From: Bacteroidales bacterium
Lineage (GTDB): Bacteria > Bacteroidota > Bacteroidia > Bacteroidales > Tenuifilaceae
Direction: 5' to 3'
Length of the DNA stretch: 64,000 nt
Assembly (NCBI GenBank): GCA_028708425.1
Contig: JAQVYY010000006.1
Span: 36,430-100,429 of the forward strand
Shown here piece by piece: positions 44,624 to 56,100 of the stretch; position 1 is the stretch's first letter, and the number at the start of each line of letters is the position of its first letter. The notes beneath the pieces are model-generated. The model was not told the DNA's origin, did no database searches, and was given only the letters and a program-made list of their open reading frames with translations. A program made the translations under genes and the position numbers.

Positions 44624-46579
44624 TTATACACTAATCTTCGTTTCAAAACTAAACCCATTGCCCGATTCGCTATACATGGAATAGGGAGCACCTAATGTTT
44701 TTAGCCTATTCGATATGTTAAGCAATCCCATACCCGTTTCACCGCTGTTTAGCTTAGCTTCAAGATTAAAACCAATGCCATTGTCCCTATAGTTTAATCG
44801 AAACCAGCTATCGTGTTTCTGCATACTAATCCATACCGAGTTGGCGTTTGCGTATTTTAATGTATTGTTTATTAGCTCTTTTACTATACGGTAGCAAATT
44901 ATCTCAATAAACAAGGGCAACCTGATATCACTAATATTCTCATCGAAATGGAATTTCACTAAATTCTTACTATGCTCAATAAAAGCGCTTATAGCGTAAA
45001 CCAAGCCGTAGTTATTTAGTGCATGTGGACTAATATCATTGGAGACCTCGCGTACACTTGAGATCGCATCCTTAAGAATCGACTCCATGTTTAGAAAAAT
45101 CTCTTCCTTATTCTCAGTTTCATCCCTTTTTAAAAGTGACAGGTACATGTTTATGCTTGATAACAGGGGGCCAACATCATCGTGAAGATTCCCTGCGAGC
45201 TTAAGCCTCTCCTTTTCCTCGGTATCGACTATAGCCTTTAACTTTTCCTTCTCAAATTGTTTTTGTTCAGTTATGTCGTGAATAACAAATTGCTGCATCT
45301 CTTCTCCAGAGTCATTAAAGTTATTAACGCTCACTATTGTATAGAATAGTTGGTCTTTAATAGTTGATAAAAGTTCGCACTCCGCTTTAGCACTTCCATT
45401 CAATATAGCCTCATCAATAAGTTTGGTGAACTTTTCCTCTGAGCTAGTGCCATCAGTCTGCTCAAAAGGAAAAAAGTCAACGATATCTTTACCAATTAAT
45501 GAATCTTTATTTCCCCCTATAAACTCTATTGCAAAGTTGTTAGCATCAATAATTATCCTTTTAGACACTAGTAAAATAGCATCATTAGCATTAATAAAAA
45601 GTGATCTGTATTTCTGTTCGCTTTCCTTGAGTATTTGCTCCATTTCCTTACGTGGTCCTATGTTAGAGTGTGTTCCTACTATGCGTATTGCCTTACCGTC
45701 CTGATCTCTTTCAACCACTTTTCCCTTCGTTTGTATCCATTGCAAAGCTCCTTTCGTGTTCCTAATTCTGTACACTATATTAATGCTTGGTGTTAAGCCA
45801 CTTAAGTGATTTTCAATAGCTTGGTTTACTTTAGGAAGATCAGCTTCGTAAATTATCTCTTTCCATCCACTAACCCCTTCAGCAAGATTTTTGGGGGCAA
45901 AGGGTAAAACTTTTGCATACTGCTGACCTATAAAATTGATCCTGTTCAGTATATCAATATCCCAAACTACCTCATTAACAGAACTCAGTGCAAGCTTTAG
46001 GCGGTTTTCGCTAACAGATAGTTCCCTGTTTACTCGCTCAAAGTTTTTATGAGTTAATCCCAATGTAACAACAGCAATTGAGGCTATACTAGCAAAAAAG
46101 ACACCCCGTAATAACCATTGATAGGCTGAATGGGATAGTATATTAAAATCCCAAGAAAAAGCAATCCATTGATAATGGATACAAATTGCTGCAGCAATTA
46201 AGGTTAAAATGGAGATGCCAAGAAGCAAAAACCCATGGCGCATCCCAAAAAGTGTGGTTGTAAGGATTATGGTAAAGAACATTACGAAAAGTCCAAATCC
46301 CCAAAGACCCCATGTAACAAGGGATGTACAGCCATTGAAGAAAGCATATATCAGTATAAGGACACTCCTCCTTTTATAGTTTGTGCGAGAGCGCGTTAAA
46401 AAAAACAAAAAAAGGATAATTGCAAATAAAACATCAACAATAAAAAGTGTTCTAACCCCCATGGAGATAATCCTATAGCCTGAGGCTATTGCTGCTGGAA
46501 TGGAGGCTATCATGCCAACAAGCAGCATGGCATCAATTATTTTGTAGCGTACTGCTTCAAAACTATTGCTTTGATCCAT
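44624..46579 (-). CDS. Membrane sensor histidine kinase of the NarX/HisKA_3 type
   Basis: 651 residues. Six membrane segments (about 15-185), a PAS domain (about 200-325, with a PAC motif TKGKVVERDQDGKAIRIVGTHSN), a second PAS (about 330-440), then HisKA_3 with the His in GNLHDDVGPLLSSINMYL at about 465, and HATPase with NNTLKYANA and DNGIGF boxes. It forms a two-gene unit with the NarL-type regulator downstream. The membrane part resembles MASE-like sensor regions without a known ligand. Confidence 0.93.
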   Translation of the reverse strand: MDQSNSFEAVRYKIIDAMLLVGMIASIPAAIASGYRIISMGVRTLFIVDVLFAIILFLFFLTRSRTNYKRRSVLILIYAFFNGCTSLVTWGLWGFGLFVMFFTIILTTTLFGMRHGFLLLGISILTLIAAAICIHYQWIAFSWDFNILSHSAYQWLLRGVFFASIASIAVVTLGLTHKNFERVNRELSVSENRLKLALSSVNEVVWDIDILNRINFIGQQYAKVLPFAPKNLAEGVSGWKEIIYEADLPKVNQAIENHLSGLTPSINIVYRIRNTKGALQWIQTKGKVVERDQDGKAIRIVGTHSNIGPRKEMEQILKESEQKYRSLFINANDAILLVSKRIIIDANNFAIEFIGGNKDSLIGKDIVDFFPFEQTDGTSSEEKFTKLIDEAILNGSAKAECELLSTIKDQLFYTIVSVNNFNDSGEEMQQFVIHDITEQKQFEKEKLKAIVDTEEKERLKLAGNLHDDVGPLLSSINMYLSLLKRDETENKEEIFLNMESILKDAISSVREVSNDISPHALNNYGLVYAISAFIEHSKNLVKFHFDENISDIRLPLFIEIICYRIVKELINNTLKYANANSVWISMQKHDSWFRLNYRDNGIGFNLEAKLNSGETGMGLLNISNRLKTLGAPYSMYSESGNGFSFETKISV

Positions 46580-46890
46580 AAAGTATATTTTATTTATCTG
46601 AAATTTTAAAAATGTAAATCCTCAAAATTATTTAAAAACACCTGTTTTGCCAATAATCTGGTCTGCATATTTGATAATGCACCGCAAAGGTTACTTGAAC
46701 TATTCAAAACAGCATGTAAAGATACATGGCTATAGAATATCTACTGTTTTTGAGGATTTAAAACAGCATTGTAATGATACTGAGTAAGGAAAAAGACTCA
46801 AAAAATTTGCAATAATAAGCCTCCCCGGTGCAGGAAAAAGAACACCTGCCGAAAAACCATTGCTTTATGGTGGTGTAATTGTTAGTAATT

Positions 46891-47036
46891 AACCCCAAAT
46901 ATTCATTCAAATAATTGCTGTCTACGACAGGGACTAAGTCTCACAACCAATCTAGTTGCCCAAAATTGGGCTCAACTAGGTCGGAGTAACCCGCATTTGC
47001 ATTCATCTTTAACAAAGTTTATGAATAGTGCGGGTT
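46891..47036 (+). repeat. 150-bp intergenic repeat family, copy H
   Basis: Full-length copy with all four hairpins; it takes up the centre of the 46580-47129 gap between divergent genes. Nothing else was noticed in that gap. Confidence 0.88.
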
Positions 47037-47129
47037 AAGCTGATTTTGCCAAAAGCCTACTTGTGTTGGTTCAAATAACAGTTGGCAATAGGCTATAAAC
47101 TTTTTACATTGAATAGCTGTTCTCTATTA

Positions 47130-47579
47130 ATGCAAGGGCAACCAAAATATATTAGCAAAGCGAAAAAGGCAACAGTCCTTTTCGACGGGTTTTGCAATCT
47201 CTGTAACGCGAGTGTAATCTTTATTATAAAAAGAGATAAGAAAGATTTATTCCGATTTACAACCTTTCAGAGTGATACAGGAAAAGAGATTGCAAAAAAG
47301 CTGGGAATTGAGACCCTCGTATCAGATACTCTAATCGTTTACCAGCATGGGAAGATATATACACAGTCAGCCGCAGCGCTTACTATTGCGCGCAGCTTAA
47401 GCGGGCTTTGGCCATTACTATACGCGTTTATAATAGTTCCTCCAGCCCTTCGCAATGCTATTTATAATGTGATTTCGAAAAATAGGTACAAATGGTTTGG
47501 CCGTAGGGAACGCTGCATGGTACCCACAAAGGGAATACTCAAAAAATTTATTCAGCCTACAGCTACCACGGGGCTATAA
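47130..47579 (+). CDS. DCC family (DUF393) thiol-disulfide protein
   Basis: 149 residues. The name-giving motif is visible as VLFDGFCNLCNASV (D-x3-C-x2-C) near residues 15-28. Members are thioredoxin-fold proteins of poorly known role. A hydrophobic helix near 95-110 (LWPLLYAFIIVPPALRNAIYN) and the GRRERCMVP loop are also typical. I use the ATG at 47130; the frame is open upstream to a TTG at 47082. Confidence 0.9.
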   Translation: MQGQPKYISKAKKATVLFDGFCNLCNASVIFIIKRDKKDLFRFTTFQSDTGKEIAKKLGIETLVSDTLIVYQHGKIYTQSAAALTIARSLSGLWPLLYAFIIVPPALRNAIYNVISKNRYKWFGRRERCMVPTKGILKKFIQPTATTGL

Positions 47580-47767
47580 TTACTGCGGTATATCTTAGAG
47601 TAAAGCAACCCAAACTAATTCTGGCAAACCAGCAGTAAATATATCGCTTACAGCAACATAAACACCCGTACGTTTGCACCTAGTAACAAGCGCAGCGATA
47701 CTTACCGTACTAATAACGTTCTGTTCGCAATCAACAAAAACTAGCTGCTAGGATGTTAACAAAACCC

Positions 47768-49165
47768 TTACTCCGTTTGTGTTTTTATCCATTTCGTAAT
47801 CTCGCTTAACGCTACTGGTGAAAATGTTTGCTCAATAATTGAGTATTCTACTGGGGATCCTGTTTCGCATTCTTGAAATAGGTGATTCAAATTTGGAAAC
47901 TCTATGGCAGTAACATTCATATTTCCACCTTTTGTCAACGCATTTTTAATTGCTGTTAGATTTTCTTTTGGCGGAACTTGCAGGTCTTTTTCACCATTAA
48001 CGGCTAAAACTGGGCACTTAACTTTCTCTAAAGTTGGAGCAGGATCATATTTCATAAAATAAAGCATCCATGGACTTACGATTTGTTTTACCTGAAGCGA
48101 AATGTAGTCTTCTTTCGTGATGCCGTTCGGTATCATACCCCTCGCAGTATTATCCAGCATCTCCCCCATTTGGCTGATCAGGTCAGCTCGTAGTTTGGAT
48201 GTATCATTACACTCAATAACCATTTCATAAAGCTTAGTGTTCATCAACTTGGCCTTTAGTATTTCAAATTCAGGAACATGAGAAGCCCTTGCAATTAACT
48301 CCTGCTGAAGAAGTAACAGCTTATCGCCACGAATTCCCGTGCCCGCCAGCAGCACTATAAAGCTTACATCATCCGATTTTGCAGCAACCATGGGCGCAAT
48401 TATACCACCCTCGCTATGCCCTACCAGACCTATTTTCTTTTTATCAACCTCTCTTCGTGTTTTTAAATAGGCTATAGCACTTTCAACATCCGTTGCAAAA
48501 TCAGCAGAAGTAGCCGTGCTAAAATCGCCTGTTGATTGGCCAAATCCCCTATCGTCGTATCGTAAAACACCAATCCCGTTTCTTGTTAAATAATCGGCAA
48601 TTACTAAAAATGGCTTGTGCCCCACTATCTCTTCGTCTCTATCCTGCGGCCCACTCCCCGATATTAAAATTACCACGGGATACTTCCCCTCCGTTTTTGG
48701 TAGCGTTAATGTAGCCGATAAGGATATGCTGGCTTCAGCATTTTGAAAGGTTACATCTTCAGTATAATATGGATATGGCTTAGTAGGTTCCTGTGGTCTC
48801 TTTAGCACCTCTTTTTCAATAGCTTGCCTCGACAAATTGAGAGGGAATTCTTGACCAAACTGATTAAAAACCCCTGCAATTTCGTCGCCTTGGAGCTCGC
48901 CATTATACTCAACGCCTATATTTGTAACAGTAAATTTAATGTTCGGGTTTTCAAAAGTGATACCTGTTACAGGGATGCCCGTAGCCCCCTGATCTGGACT
49001 ATCCAGTGTAGCAGTATATCCATCGTCGGTTTGGGTAACATGTAAAACGAGTCGCAATTGCATACCCTGTACTTTTAGGGCGCCATTCCACTGACCTGTA
49101 ATATCTTGTCCGAACAAGCTGAACGAAACCAATGCTGCGAGCAGCACAATTGTTAACCTTTTCAT
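47768..49165 (-). CDS. Secreted alpha/beta hydrolase (serine aminopeptidase-like)
   Basis: 465 residues from ATG 49165; an ATG 20 codons upstream adds a non-signal extension. Signal peptide MKRLTIVLLAALVSFSLFGQ, then a small beta domain (about 20-115), then an alpha/beta hydrolase with the nucleophile elbow GHSEGG at about residue 250, acid in NGEKDLQVPP near 405 and His in NLNHLFQE near 435. This two-domain form is common in Bacteroidetes; substrates may be esters or short peptides. Monocistronic. Confidence 0.88.
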   Translation of the reverse strand: MKRLTIVLLAALVSFSLFGQDITGQWNGALKVQGMQLRLVLHVTQTDDGYTATLDSPDQGATGIPVTGITFENPNIKFTVTNIGVEYNGELQGDEIAGVFNQFGQEFPLNLSRQAIEKEVLKRPQEPTKPYPYYTEDVTFQNAEASISLSATLTLPKTEGKYPVVILISGSGPQDRDEEIVGHKPFLVIADYLTRNGIGVLRYDDRGFGQSTGDFSTATSADFATDVESAIAYLKTRREVDKKKIGLVGHSEGGIIAPMVAAKSDDVSFIVLLAGTGIRGDKLLLLQQELIARASHVPEFEILKAKLMNTKLYEMVIECNDTSKLRADLISQMGEMLDNTARGMIPNGITKEDYISLQVKQIVSPWMLYFMKYDPAPTLEKVKCPVLAVNGEKDLQVPPKENLTAIKNALTKGGNMNVTAIEFPNLNHLFQECETGSPVEYSIIEQTFSPVALSEITKWIKTQTE

Positions 49166-49290
49166 AGGTAATAATTTTAGGTAATAAGTAATATCGATTG
49201 TTTTAGAATAAGTGCAATTTAACAAATATATTGATGTACTGAGTCTATCGAAGTATTGAAAGTATGCGTATCCGGTTAGTTTTTGCGAAG

Positions 49291-49545
49291 CACTAATGGC
49301 TAAAAGCTAACAGCCAATAGCTAGATTGAGGTTAAGGTTGAGCAGTAAAGAGTGAAGAGTGAAAAAGTTGAAAGCGGTGCACTGAGCCTGCCGAAGTGTT
49401 GAAAGTGAAAAGATTGACTGCGTCGAACTCGAACTTCATTCTCGGTTGCTTCGTTGTCCCTCCTCGCAATGACGAAAAAGACCAATGGCTAGAGGCTAAT
49501 AGCCAAAAGCTAGGTTGAGGTTGAACTTAAGGTTGAAAGGAATTG
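49291..49545. repeat. Degenerate intergenic repeats, no gene
   Basis: Two direct copies of a segment of about 45-50 bp (AATGGCTAAAAGCTAACAG... and CAATGGCTAGAGGCTAATAG...), both ending in GGTTGAGG-like runs, at 49292-49340 and 49484-49530. Between them are CACTGAGCCTGCCGAAGTG and a CGCAATGACG fragment, pieces of interspersed repeats common in Bacteroidetes. No open frame of interest in 49166-49713. Confidence 0.6.
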
Positions 49546-49676
49546 CTAGTAAACATTGTCCAGCATAATAAAACAAGTATAGCCAATTGCAGCGCCTCCC
49601 CTACTTTCTAAAAGTGATTTTAACACAATATTACAACTCTTTAACACTGAAAACTATTTTAGCACTTAAAGTTTTC

Positions 49677-49684
49677 TACCTTTG
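49677..49684 (+). promoter_or_regulatory. -7 box of the TetR gene
   Basis: TACCTTTG (TANNTTTG) 29 bases before the ATG at 49714; no clear -33 element at the usual spacing. Confidence 0.45.
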
Positions 49685-49713
49685 TCGGCTAGTTATTCGG
49701 GCTAATACGAAAA

Positions 49714-50331
49714 ATGGACATACGAGAAAAAATACTTGAAGGTGCTGGTAATCTTTTTATGAAAAACGGGATTAGGGTAATTACTATGGACTCTATTGCA
49801 CAATCTCTTGGTATTTCGAAGAGAACAATTTACGAAAACTTTAAGGACAAGGAGGATTTAATACGCAGCTTTTTAACCAGAAACGTTAACACGCATAAGA
49901 ATGACCTTATTATAATTGGACAAAGTTCTGCTAATGTGATTGAGTCTCTGTTCGAATTTGGGAGATATAATAGTAATGCCTTTGCAAAGATTAACCCGAT
50001 TTTTTTTGACGATCTAAAAAAATACTACTCGGATATGTTTGAATCAATAAAGAAGAGCGAAAAATTTGGAAATGGAGAAGTATCATACCTAATCCTCAAG
50101 CGTGGAATTAATGAGGGTACCTTTGTAAAAACTATCGACATTGACATCGTGAATACTTTTATACATACAACCATGAATCATTTTTTTAAAACGGATGAAC
50201 ATGATTCTATCCCCCATTCAAAGGTATGGTATTCAGTTTTCCTCCCTTATATAAGGGGTATTTGCACTGAAAAAGGACTTGAGCACTTAGATAATTTTTT
50301 AAGCACAAACGAAAACTTTACATCTAAATAA
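49714..50331 (+). CDS. TetR-family transcriptional regulator
   Basis: 205 residues. N-terminal helix-turn-helix (about 1-50) with MDSIAQSLGISKRTIYENFKDKEDL, as in TetR repressors; the rest is a helical ligand-binding domain. It stands directly upstream of, and in line with, the TolC-adaptor-RND operon, so it is the likely local repressor of efflux. It has its own -7 box, and 421 bases separate it from tolC. Confidence 0.92.
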   Translation: MDIREKILEGAGNLFMKNGIRVITMDSIAQSLGISKRTIYENFKDKEDLIRSFLTRNVNTHKNDLIIIGQSSANVIESLFEFGRYNSNAFAKINPIFFDDLKKYYSDMFESIKKSEKFGNGEVSYLILKRGINEGTFVKTIDIDIVNTFIHTTMNHFFKTDEHDSIPHSKVWYSVFLPYIRGICTEKGLEHLDNFLSTNENFTSK

Positions 50332-50462
50332 AGTTTTTAAATATGATGGGGAAACAATTTTTCAATTTAGATTTGAGGCGGATTGCTCAACAACTAAAAA
50401 TAATGTCGAAGTTTCTCGTCGTCCTTTTAACCGGTTTCGCCGATTTGCAGTTTAATATAGAA

Positions 50463-50484
50463 CTACAATAATTTACATTTGTAG
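50463..50484 (+). promoter_or_regulatory. Candidate operator before the efflux operon
   Basis: Inverted repeat CTACAA-N10-TTGTAG overlapping a TACATTTG (TANNTTTG) box at 50474-50481, in the gap between the TetR gene and tolC. Arrangement fits a TetR operator over a promoter. The rest of 50332-50752 holds only an interspersed-repeat fragment (50610-50676, CCTTCGACTTCACTC ... GACGAAAGG). Confidence 0.4.
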
Positions 50485-50752
50485 CGTAAACTAAAAGCAA
50501 TTGATATGGTTTAAATAAACTTTACACAAAATAATAACAAACGTGCTTAAATACTGTTACGACAATGTGGTTTAGTTAACAACATATAACCTAATATTCA
50601 ATTATATACGTCCCCTTCGACTTCACTCTGGGTGGCGGTTAGGCTGAGTAGTTTGCCCTGAGCAAAGACGAAAGGAAGCCGACAATTTCAACTAAACGAC
50701 ATTGATCTGTTACGAAACAAATTCAAGAAGTCAAAAAAATAACTTACAACTC

Positions 50753-52042
50753 ATGAAACACAAATTTTTAATCTTCGCCTTGGTATTCTTTATGGTTGGC
50801 CAAGGTTTTTCGCAAAGTAGGCTTGAACTTACGCTTAAGGAAGCACAGGATCAGGCTTTAGATCACAACAGAACGCTAAAAAACGCCTCGCTCGAAATTC
50901 AAAAGGCCGAAGCTGCACGCTGGCAAACACTGGCCTCAATGCTTCCGCAAGTTAATGTAAACCTCGATTATTCAAACTTTATGGGGTACAAATTAAATTT
51001 TCCTGGCATGGCAATACCAATGAATCCATCGGGCGATCTAACGGCACAGGTAGCCCTAGCGCTAAGCGGAGCGCAGCTTGTTGGGACACAGCTAAGCGAA
51101 ATAGCTACAAAAATGGCTGAGATTAATTTCAAAAAAACCGAGCAAGATATTGTAAATCAGGTTAAAACGCTCTACTACTCCATTCTTATTATGGACGAGA
51201 CGGTTATCCTGCTCGAAAAAAACCTTGATAATATTAGAAAGCTACATCAGTTTACGGAGAACTCTGTAAAAGTGGGGATTGCCGACCAAACCGATGCCGA
51301 CCAGCTACTGGTGCAAATAGCAACTATGGAAACCACAATTAGCTCAACCAGGCGCTCGCTCGAAATGCTTTATAACTCGCTTCGACTACAAATGGGAGCT
51401 GAGATAAGTGCTGAAATTGCGCTAACACAAACCATCGACGACCTACTTAATGTTGAAGGTGCCTTACAGCTTTTAAGTGCTGATTTTATTCTCGACAATA
51501 ACTTTAACTACCAACTGGTTAAGCAATCAGCCAATTTGTCGAAAAAGCAAATCACCCTGAATGCTTGGGCCTACGGTCCAACCGTTAGCGGATTTTACCA
51601 ATACACAAAGAAAACATATTTTGGTAGGGACGAAGGTTTTAATATGACCCCTCCAAACCTAGTGGGTGCCGCTATATCAATACCAATTTTTTCAAGCGGA
51701 ATGACCTACTCAAAGGTTCGACAGGCAAAAATTGCACACGAAGCGCAGCTAAATACGCTTGCTGACACCAAAGAGGCACTTGCAATTCAGCATAGCCAGC
51801 TTTGCTACAACCTAACATCGGCTTTTGAGAGCTACGAAACCCAAAAGAAAAACATTGAGGTAAACCAGCGGATACTCGAAAACATTTCGAAAAAGTATGA
51901 GCAGGGAATGGCCTCAAGCCTCGATGTAACAACAACAGGAACAAATCTTATTGCAGCACAAAGTAACTATGTTAAGGCTCTTATGGAGGTTGTAACCGCT
52001 CAAATAGAATTAGAAAAATTACTTAATAAAGATAATCAATAA
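50753..52042 (+). CDS. TolC-family outer membrane efflux channel
   Basis: 429 residues from ATG 50753, which opens the signal peptide MKHKFLIFALVFFMVGQGFSQ. Two outer-membrane efflux repeats with long helices (about 30-220 and 240-425); RLELTLKEAQDQALDHNRTLKNASLEIQ is the usual first helix. Forms the trimeric exit duct for the adaptor and pump encoded next. 25 bases to the adaptor gene. Confidence 0.93.
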   Translation: MKHKFLIFALVFFMVGQGFSQSRLELTLKEAQDQALDHNRTLKNASLEIQKAEAARWQTLASMLPQVNVNLDYSNFMGYKLNFPGMAIPMNPSGDLTAQVALALSGAQLVGTQLSEIATKMAEINFKKTEQDIVNQVKTLYYSILIMDETVILLEKNLDNIRKLHQFTENSVKVGIADQTDADQLLVQIATMETTISSTRRSLEMLYNSLRLQMGAEISAEIALTQTIDDLLNVEGALQLLSADFILDNNFNYQLVKQSANLSKKQITLNAWAYGPTVSGFYQYTKKTYFGRDEGFNMTPPNLVGAAISIPIFSSGMTYSKVRQAKIAHEAQLNTLADTKEALAIQHSQLCYNLTSAFESYETQKKNIEVNQRILENISKKYEQGMASSLDVTTTGTNLIAAQSNYVKALMEVVTAQIELEKLLNKDNQ

Positions 52043-52067
52043 TACACAAGTTAATACATCAAAAAAG

Positions 52068-53081
52068 ATGAACAAGCTATTTAGAACATTAATTATTGGC
52101 AGCATGGCGCTAGCCGTTGTAAGCTGCGGTGGTAAAAAAGAAGAAAAGGAAGAGGTTGAAAAGGTTGAAAAGGTTAAGGTAAGCACCCTTAACAAAACAA
52201 CAATTGCTCAACACATTGAACTTTCAACAACCCTGCAAGGGTACGAAACCATGAATATTGCCCCTGCCGTAACGGGTAGAATTGAACATATTTACCACGA
52301 TGTGGGGTCGAAAGTAAAAGCTGGCGATATGCTGGTACGCATGGATCAAACCCAGCTAAACACCACAAAGTTAACCTTTGCCAACCTCGAGGTTGACTAC
52401 AAACGTGTAAAATCACTTTACGAATCGGGAACCATACCACAACAAACCTACGACCAAACAAAACTGGGCTACGAGCAAACCAAAGAAAATTTAGCGTTTC
52501 TAACAGAAAACACCTTTGTTAAGGCTCGCATACCGGGCGTGATTTCAGCAAAAAATTACGAGGATGGTGAGCTATATGCCGGTACACCTATTCTTGTTCT
52601 TACACAAATTCATGTGCTAAAAGCGATTATAAATATACCAGAATCGTATTTCCCCTTGGTAAAAAAAGGGTTGAAACTACAGTTACATTCTGATATCTAT
52701 CCAAATCAAGCATTCGATGCTACTATCGAAACAGTTTACCCAACTATTGATGCTGCCACACACACCTTTCAAGCTAAACTGAAAATTCCAAATGATAAAG
52801 AGTTACTCAGACCCGGTATGTTTGTACGCACAACCCTAGAGTTGGGGGAATTTGAAGCCTTTATTGCTCCATACCAAGCCGTACTAAAATTAATAGGTTC
52901 AAATAATCGCTATGTGTTTTTAAATAACAATGGCGTAGCTAAACGTGTTGAGGTAACAATGGGACAACGTTTCGACGATCTGATTGAAATAAAAGCCAAC
53001 GGTATTAAGGAGGGAGACGAAATTGTAACCATTGGACAAGGAAAGCTTGTTAATGGTGTCAAACTTGAAATTATTAAGTAA
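52068..53081 (+). CDS. RND efflux periplasmic adaptor (lipoprotein)
   Basis: 337 residues. Lipoprotein signal with VVSC, Cys at about residue 21, followed by a run of Lys/Glu (KKEEKEEVEKVEKV). Lipoyl/biotinyl-like halves around GYETMNIAPAVTGRIEHIYHDVGSKVKAGDMLVRMD, a short helical hairpin, beta-barrel and membrane-proximal domains. Couples the pump to TolC. Second gene of the operon. Confidence 0.93.
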   Translation: MNKLFRTLIIGSMALAVVSCGGKKEEKEEVEKVEKVKVSTLNKTTIAQHIELSTTLQGYETMNIAPAVTGRIEHIYHDVGSKVKAGDMLVRMDQTQLNTTKLTFANLEVDYKRVKSLYESGTIPQQTYDQTKLGYEQTKENLAFLTENTFVKARIPGVISAKNYEDGELYAGTPILVLTQIHVLKAIINIPESYFPLVKKGLKLQLHSDIYPNQAFDATIETVYPTIDAATHTFQAKLKIPNDKELLRPGMFVRTTLELGEFEAFIAPYQAVLKLIGSNNRYVFLNNNGVAKRVEVTMGQRFDDLIEIKANGIKEGDEIVTIGQGKLVNGVKLEIIK

Positions 53082-53150
53082 ATCGGATTGCAATGAAAAG
53101 CGTTAATGTTTTCATGTGCCTTCAAAATGAAATAGTTTAAATATTAGAAA

Positions 53151-56100
53151 ATGAGTATTTACAAAACCGCTATAGATAAACCCGTTACTACCCTGCTAAT
53201 TTTTGTAGGCGTAGTAATAATAGGTTTGTTCTCGCTATTGAGACTGCCCATTGACCTATTCCCGGAGCTAGAGCCTCCATTCATATCCGTTATGACTGCC
53301 TACCCTGGCGCAAGTGCCAGCGAAATAGAGACAAACGTAACCCGCCTACTCGAAAACAGGCTAAATGCTGTTGATGGGTTAAAGGAGTTAAACTCATCGT
53401 CGAAGGACAATATGTCAATGGTTTTCCTCGAGTTGGAATGGGGAACAAATCTGGATGAGGCAATAAATGATGTGCGTTCATATCTTGATATGGTTAAAGA
53501 CCAATTACCTAGCGGAGCATCAAACCCTTTTATCTTTAAATTTAGCTCCAGCGCAATGCCCATTATTCAGTTTGCCGTAACCGCCGAAGAGAGCTACGCT
53601 GGACTCGAAAAAATATTGGAAGAAAGTATCATTCCTCAGCTTAACAGGGTTAATGGAATTGGTAACATATCACTCTCAGGTTCTCCAGAACGCTATATCT
53701 ACGTCGATTTAAATCAGGAAAAACTCGATGCCTACAATCTACCCCTTGAAGTTGTTGGTGCTGCCGTAAGTAATAACAACCTAAACCTATCGTCGGGTAC
53801 TGTAAAAATGAAGAAAGAGCAATACCAGCTCCAGGTTCGAACAGAGTATATTGAAAGTTCAGAGATTGAAAACTTGGTTGTAACCACTACACCCGATGGC
53901 AAAAGCATTTACGTTCGCGATATTGCACAGGTTAGGGATACGATTAAGGATTTATCGCTCGACGAGAAAATAAATGGGCAGGATGGTGTACGAATCATAA
54001 TCTCTAAACAGTCGGGTGCCAATACGGTACAAATTTGTGAGGATGTAACAAAAGAGATGGAGAAAATAAAAAAGATACTTCCACCTGACATTGAAATTGA
54101 AGTTATTTACGACTCCTCGCTTGATATTAAGGACTCTATCAGTAGTCTCGAAAAGTCTATACTATACGCGCTAATTTTTGTGGTTTTAGTGGTACTATTC
54201 TTTCTGGGTAGATGGCGTGCCACGCTAATTATTGCCATTACCATTCCCATTGCCCTTATAGTTTCGTTTGTATACCTAGCCTTTGTGGGCAGCTCGCTTA
54301 ACATTATATCGCTCAGCTCGCTTACCGTTGCCATTGGTATGGTGGTTGACGATGCCATTGTGGTACTCGAAAATATTACGCGACACATTGAGCGTGGATC
54401 GAGCCCACGCGAAGCCGCAAAATACGCAACCAACGAGGTTTGGGTTTCAGTAATAGCTACTACCCTAGTAATTGTTGCCGTGTTCGTACCGCTTACAATG
54501 CTATCTGGAATGGCTGGCGTAATGTTTAAAGAGCTAGGATGGATTGTTACCATTGTGGTAGCCACATCAACCCTAGTTGCCATATCGTTAACCCCAATGT
54601 TAGCATCGAAACTACTAAAATCTAAAAAAATTGAGATTGACGAAAATGGTAAAATCATCAAAATTGACTCTGAATCAAGCTGGTACGATAAATATGCCAT
54701 TGGTTTTATGGACAAAATGGATGAGTGGTACGCCAAGGCTCTAAGGTATTGCCTGAGGCACAAAACTGTTACCGTTTTAGCGGTTATTGTCCTTTTTATT
54801 GCATCGCTTTTGCCCGTAGGGCTAGGGTTTATAGGAACCGACTTTATGCAACAAACTGATGATGGTCGTGTTAACGTTAAGATCGAGCTAAACCGAGGCA
54901 CACGCATTGAGGAAACGCTAAAAACTGCCCGTCATCTTGAGAATCGTTTTATGGCACTGGTTCCAGAAATTCGTATGCTCTCGACTTCAGCTGGCTCAAG
55001 CGATGAGGCTGGCGTAGCTTCACTATTTACTTCAACAACAAATAACACCATTAGCATGAACGTTGTTTGTACAAAAAAAGTTGAACGCGACCGCTCAATA
55101 TTCGAAATAGCCGAGATTCTTAGGAAAGAGATGGAGCAATACCCCGAAATTATTGACTACCAAGCTCAAGTTGCAGGAGGAGCAGGCTCAAACAAGGTTG
55201 AGGTGGAAGTTTATGGTTACGATTTTGATATGACCAATGTTTTAGCAGAAAATATTAGACGAACCCTTAGGGACAAGGTAGAAACCGCCCGCGACATAAC
55301 CATAAGCCGAGAGGAAGAACGTGCAGAGCTTAAAGTTGTATTTGATAAAGAAAAACTTGCAATACACGGGCTCAATTCTTCAACTGCTGCTGTATACGTT
55401 CGCAACAGGGTTTCTGGTATGCCAGCAGGTTTTCTGAAAGAGGATGGAGATGAGTACAACATTGTGGTTAGAATGGAAGAAAAGAATCGTAATTCCATTA
55501 CAGCCATTGAGGATCTTACCATTCCTACACCCAGAGGAGGCAAAATAAAGCTGCGCGAAGTTGCTTCCGTTGATGAGTACTGGTCGCTTCCAAATATTAT
55601 GCGTAAAAGTAGACAACGTATAGTGTCGGTTGAGGTTACTCCATACAAAACATCCCTTGGCGAGTTAGCCGTAGCAATTGAAGATGCGATTAAGGATATT
55701 GAAATTCCGCAAGGTGCAACAGTTAGAATTGCTGGCGATTACGAAGACCAACAGGAAACCTTTGCGGATATGGGGCTACTTATGCTACTTATCGTAATGT
55801 TAGTTTATATTGTAATGGCCTCGCAATTTGAGTCATTCACAAAACCATTTATTATCATGATGTCGGTACCATTCGCCATTACGGGTGTTATTCTTGCTCT
55901 ACTGGTTACGGGAACCACTTTCGATATGATTGGAGCGCTGGGTGCCATTATGCTGGTTGGAATTGTGGTTAAAAACGGTATTGTACTGGTTGACTATATT
56001 AACCTTATGCGCGACCGAGGTCACGAGCTTTATGATGCCATTGCACTTGCAGGCGCATCGCGTTTACGACCAGTGCTAATGACTGCATTTACCACAATTT

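Noticed and set aside
50337-50460. Continuation of the TetR gene or a small gene after it
   Set aside because: Short frames only, no hydrophobic or conserved pattern.
54107-54907. 266-codon frame opposite the RND pump
   Set aside because: It is antisense to a well-conserved membrane gene; composition (Ser/Thr/Ile-rich) is that of a reverse shadow.
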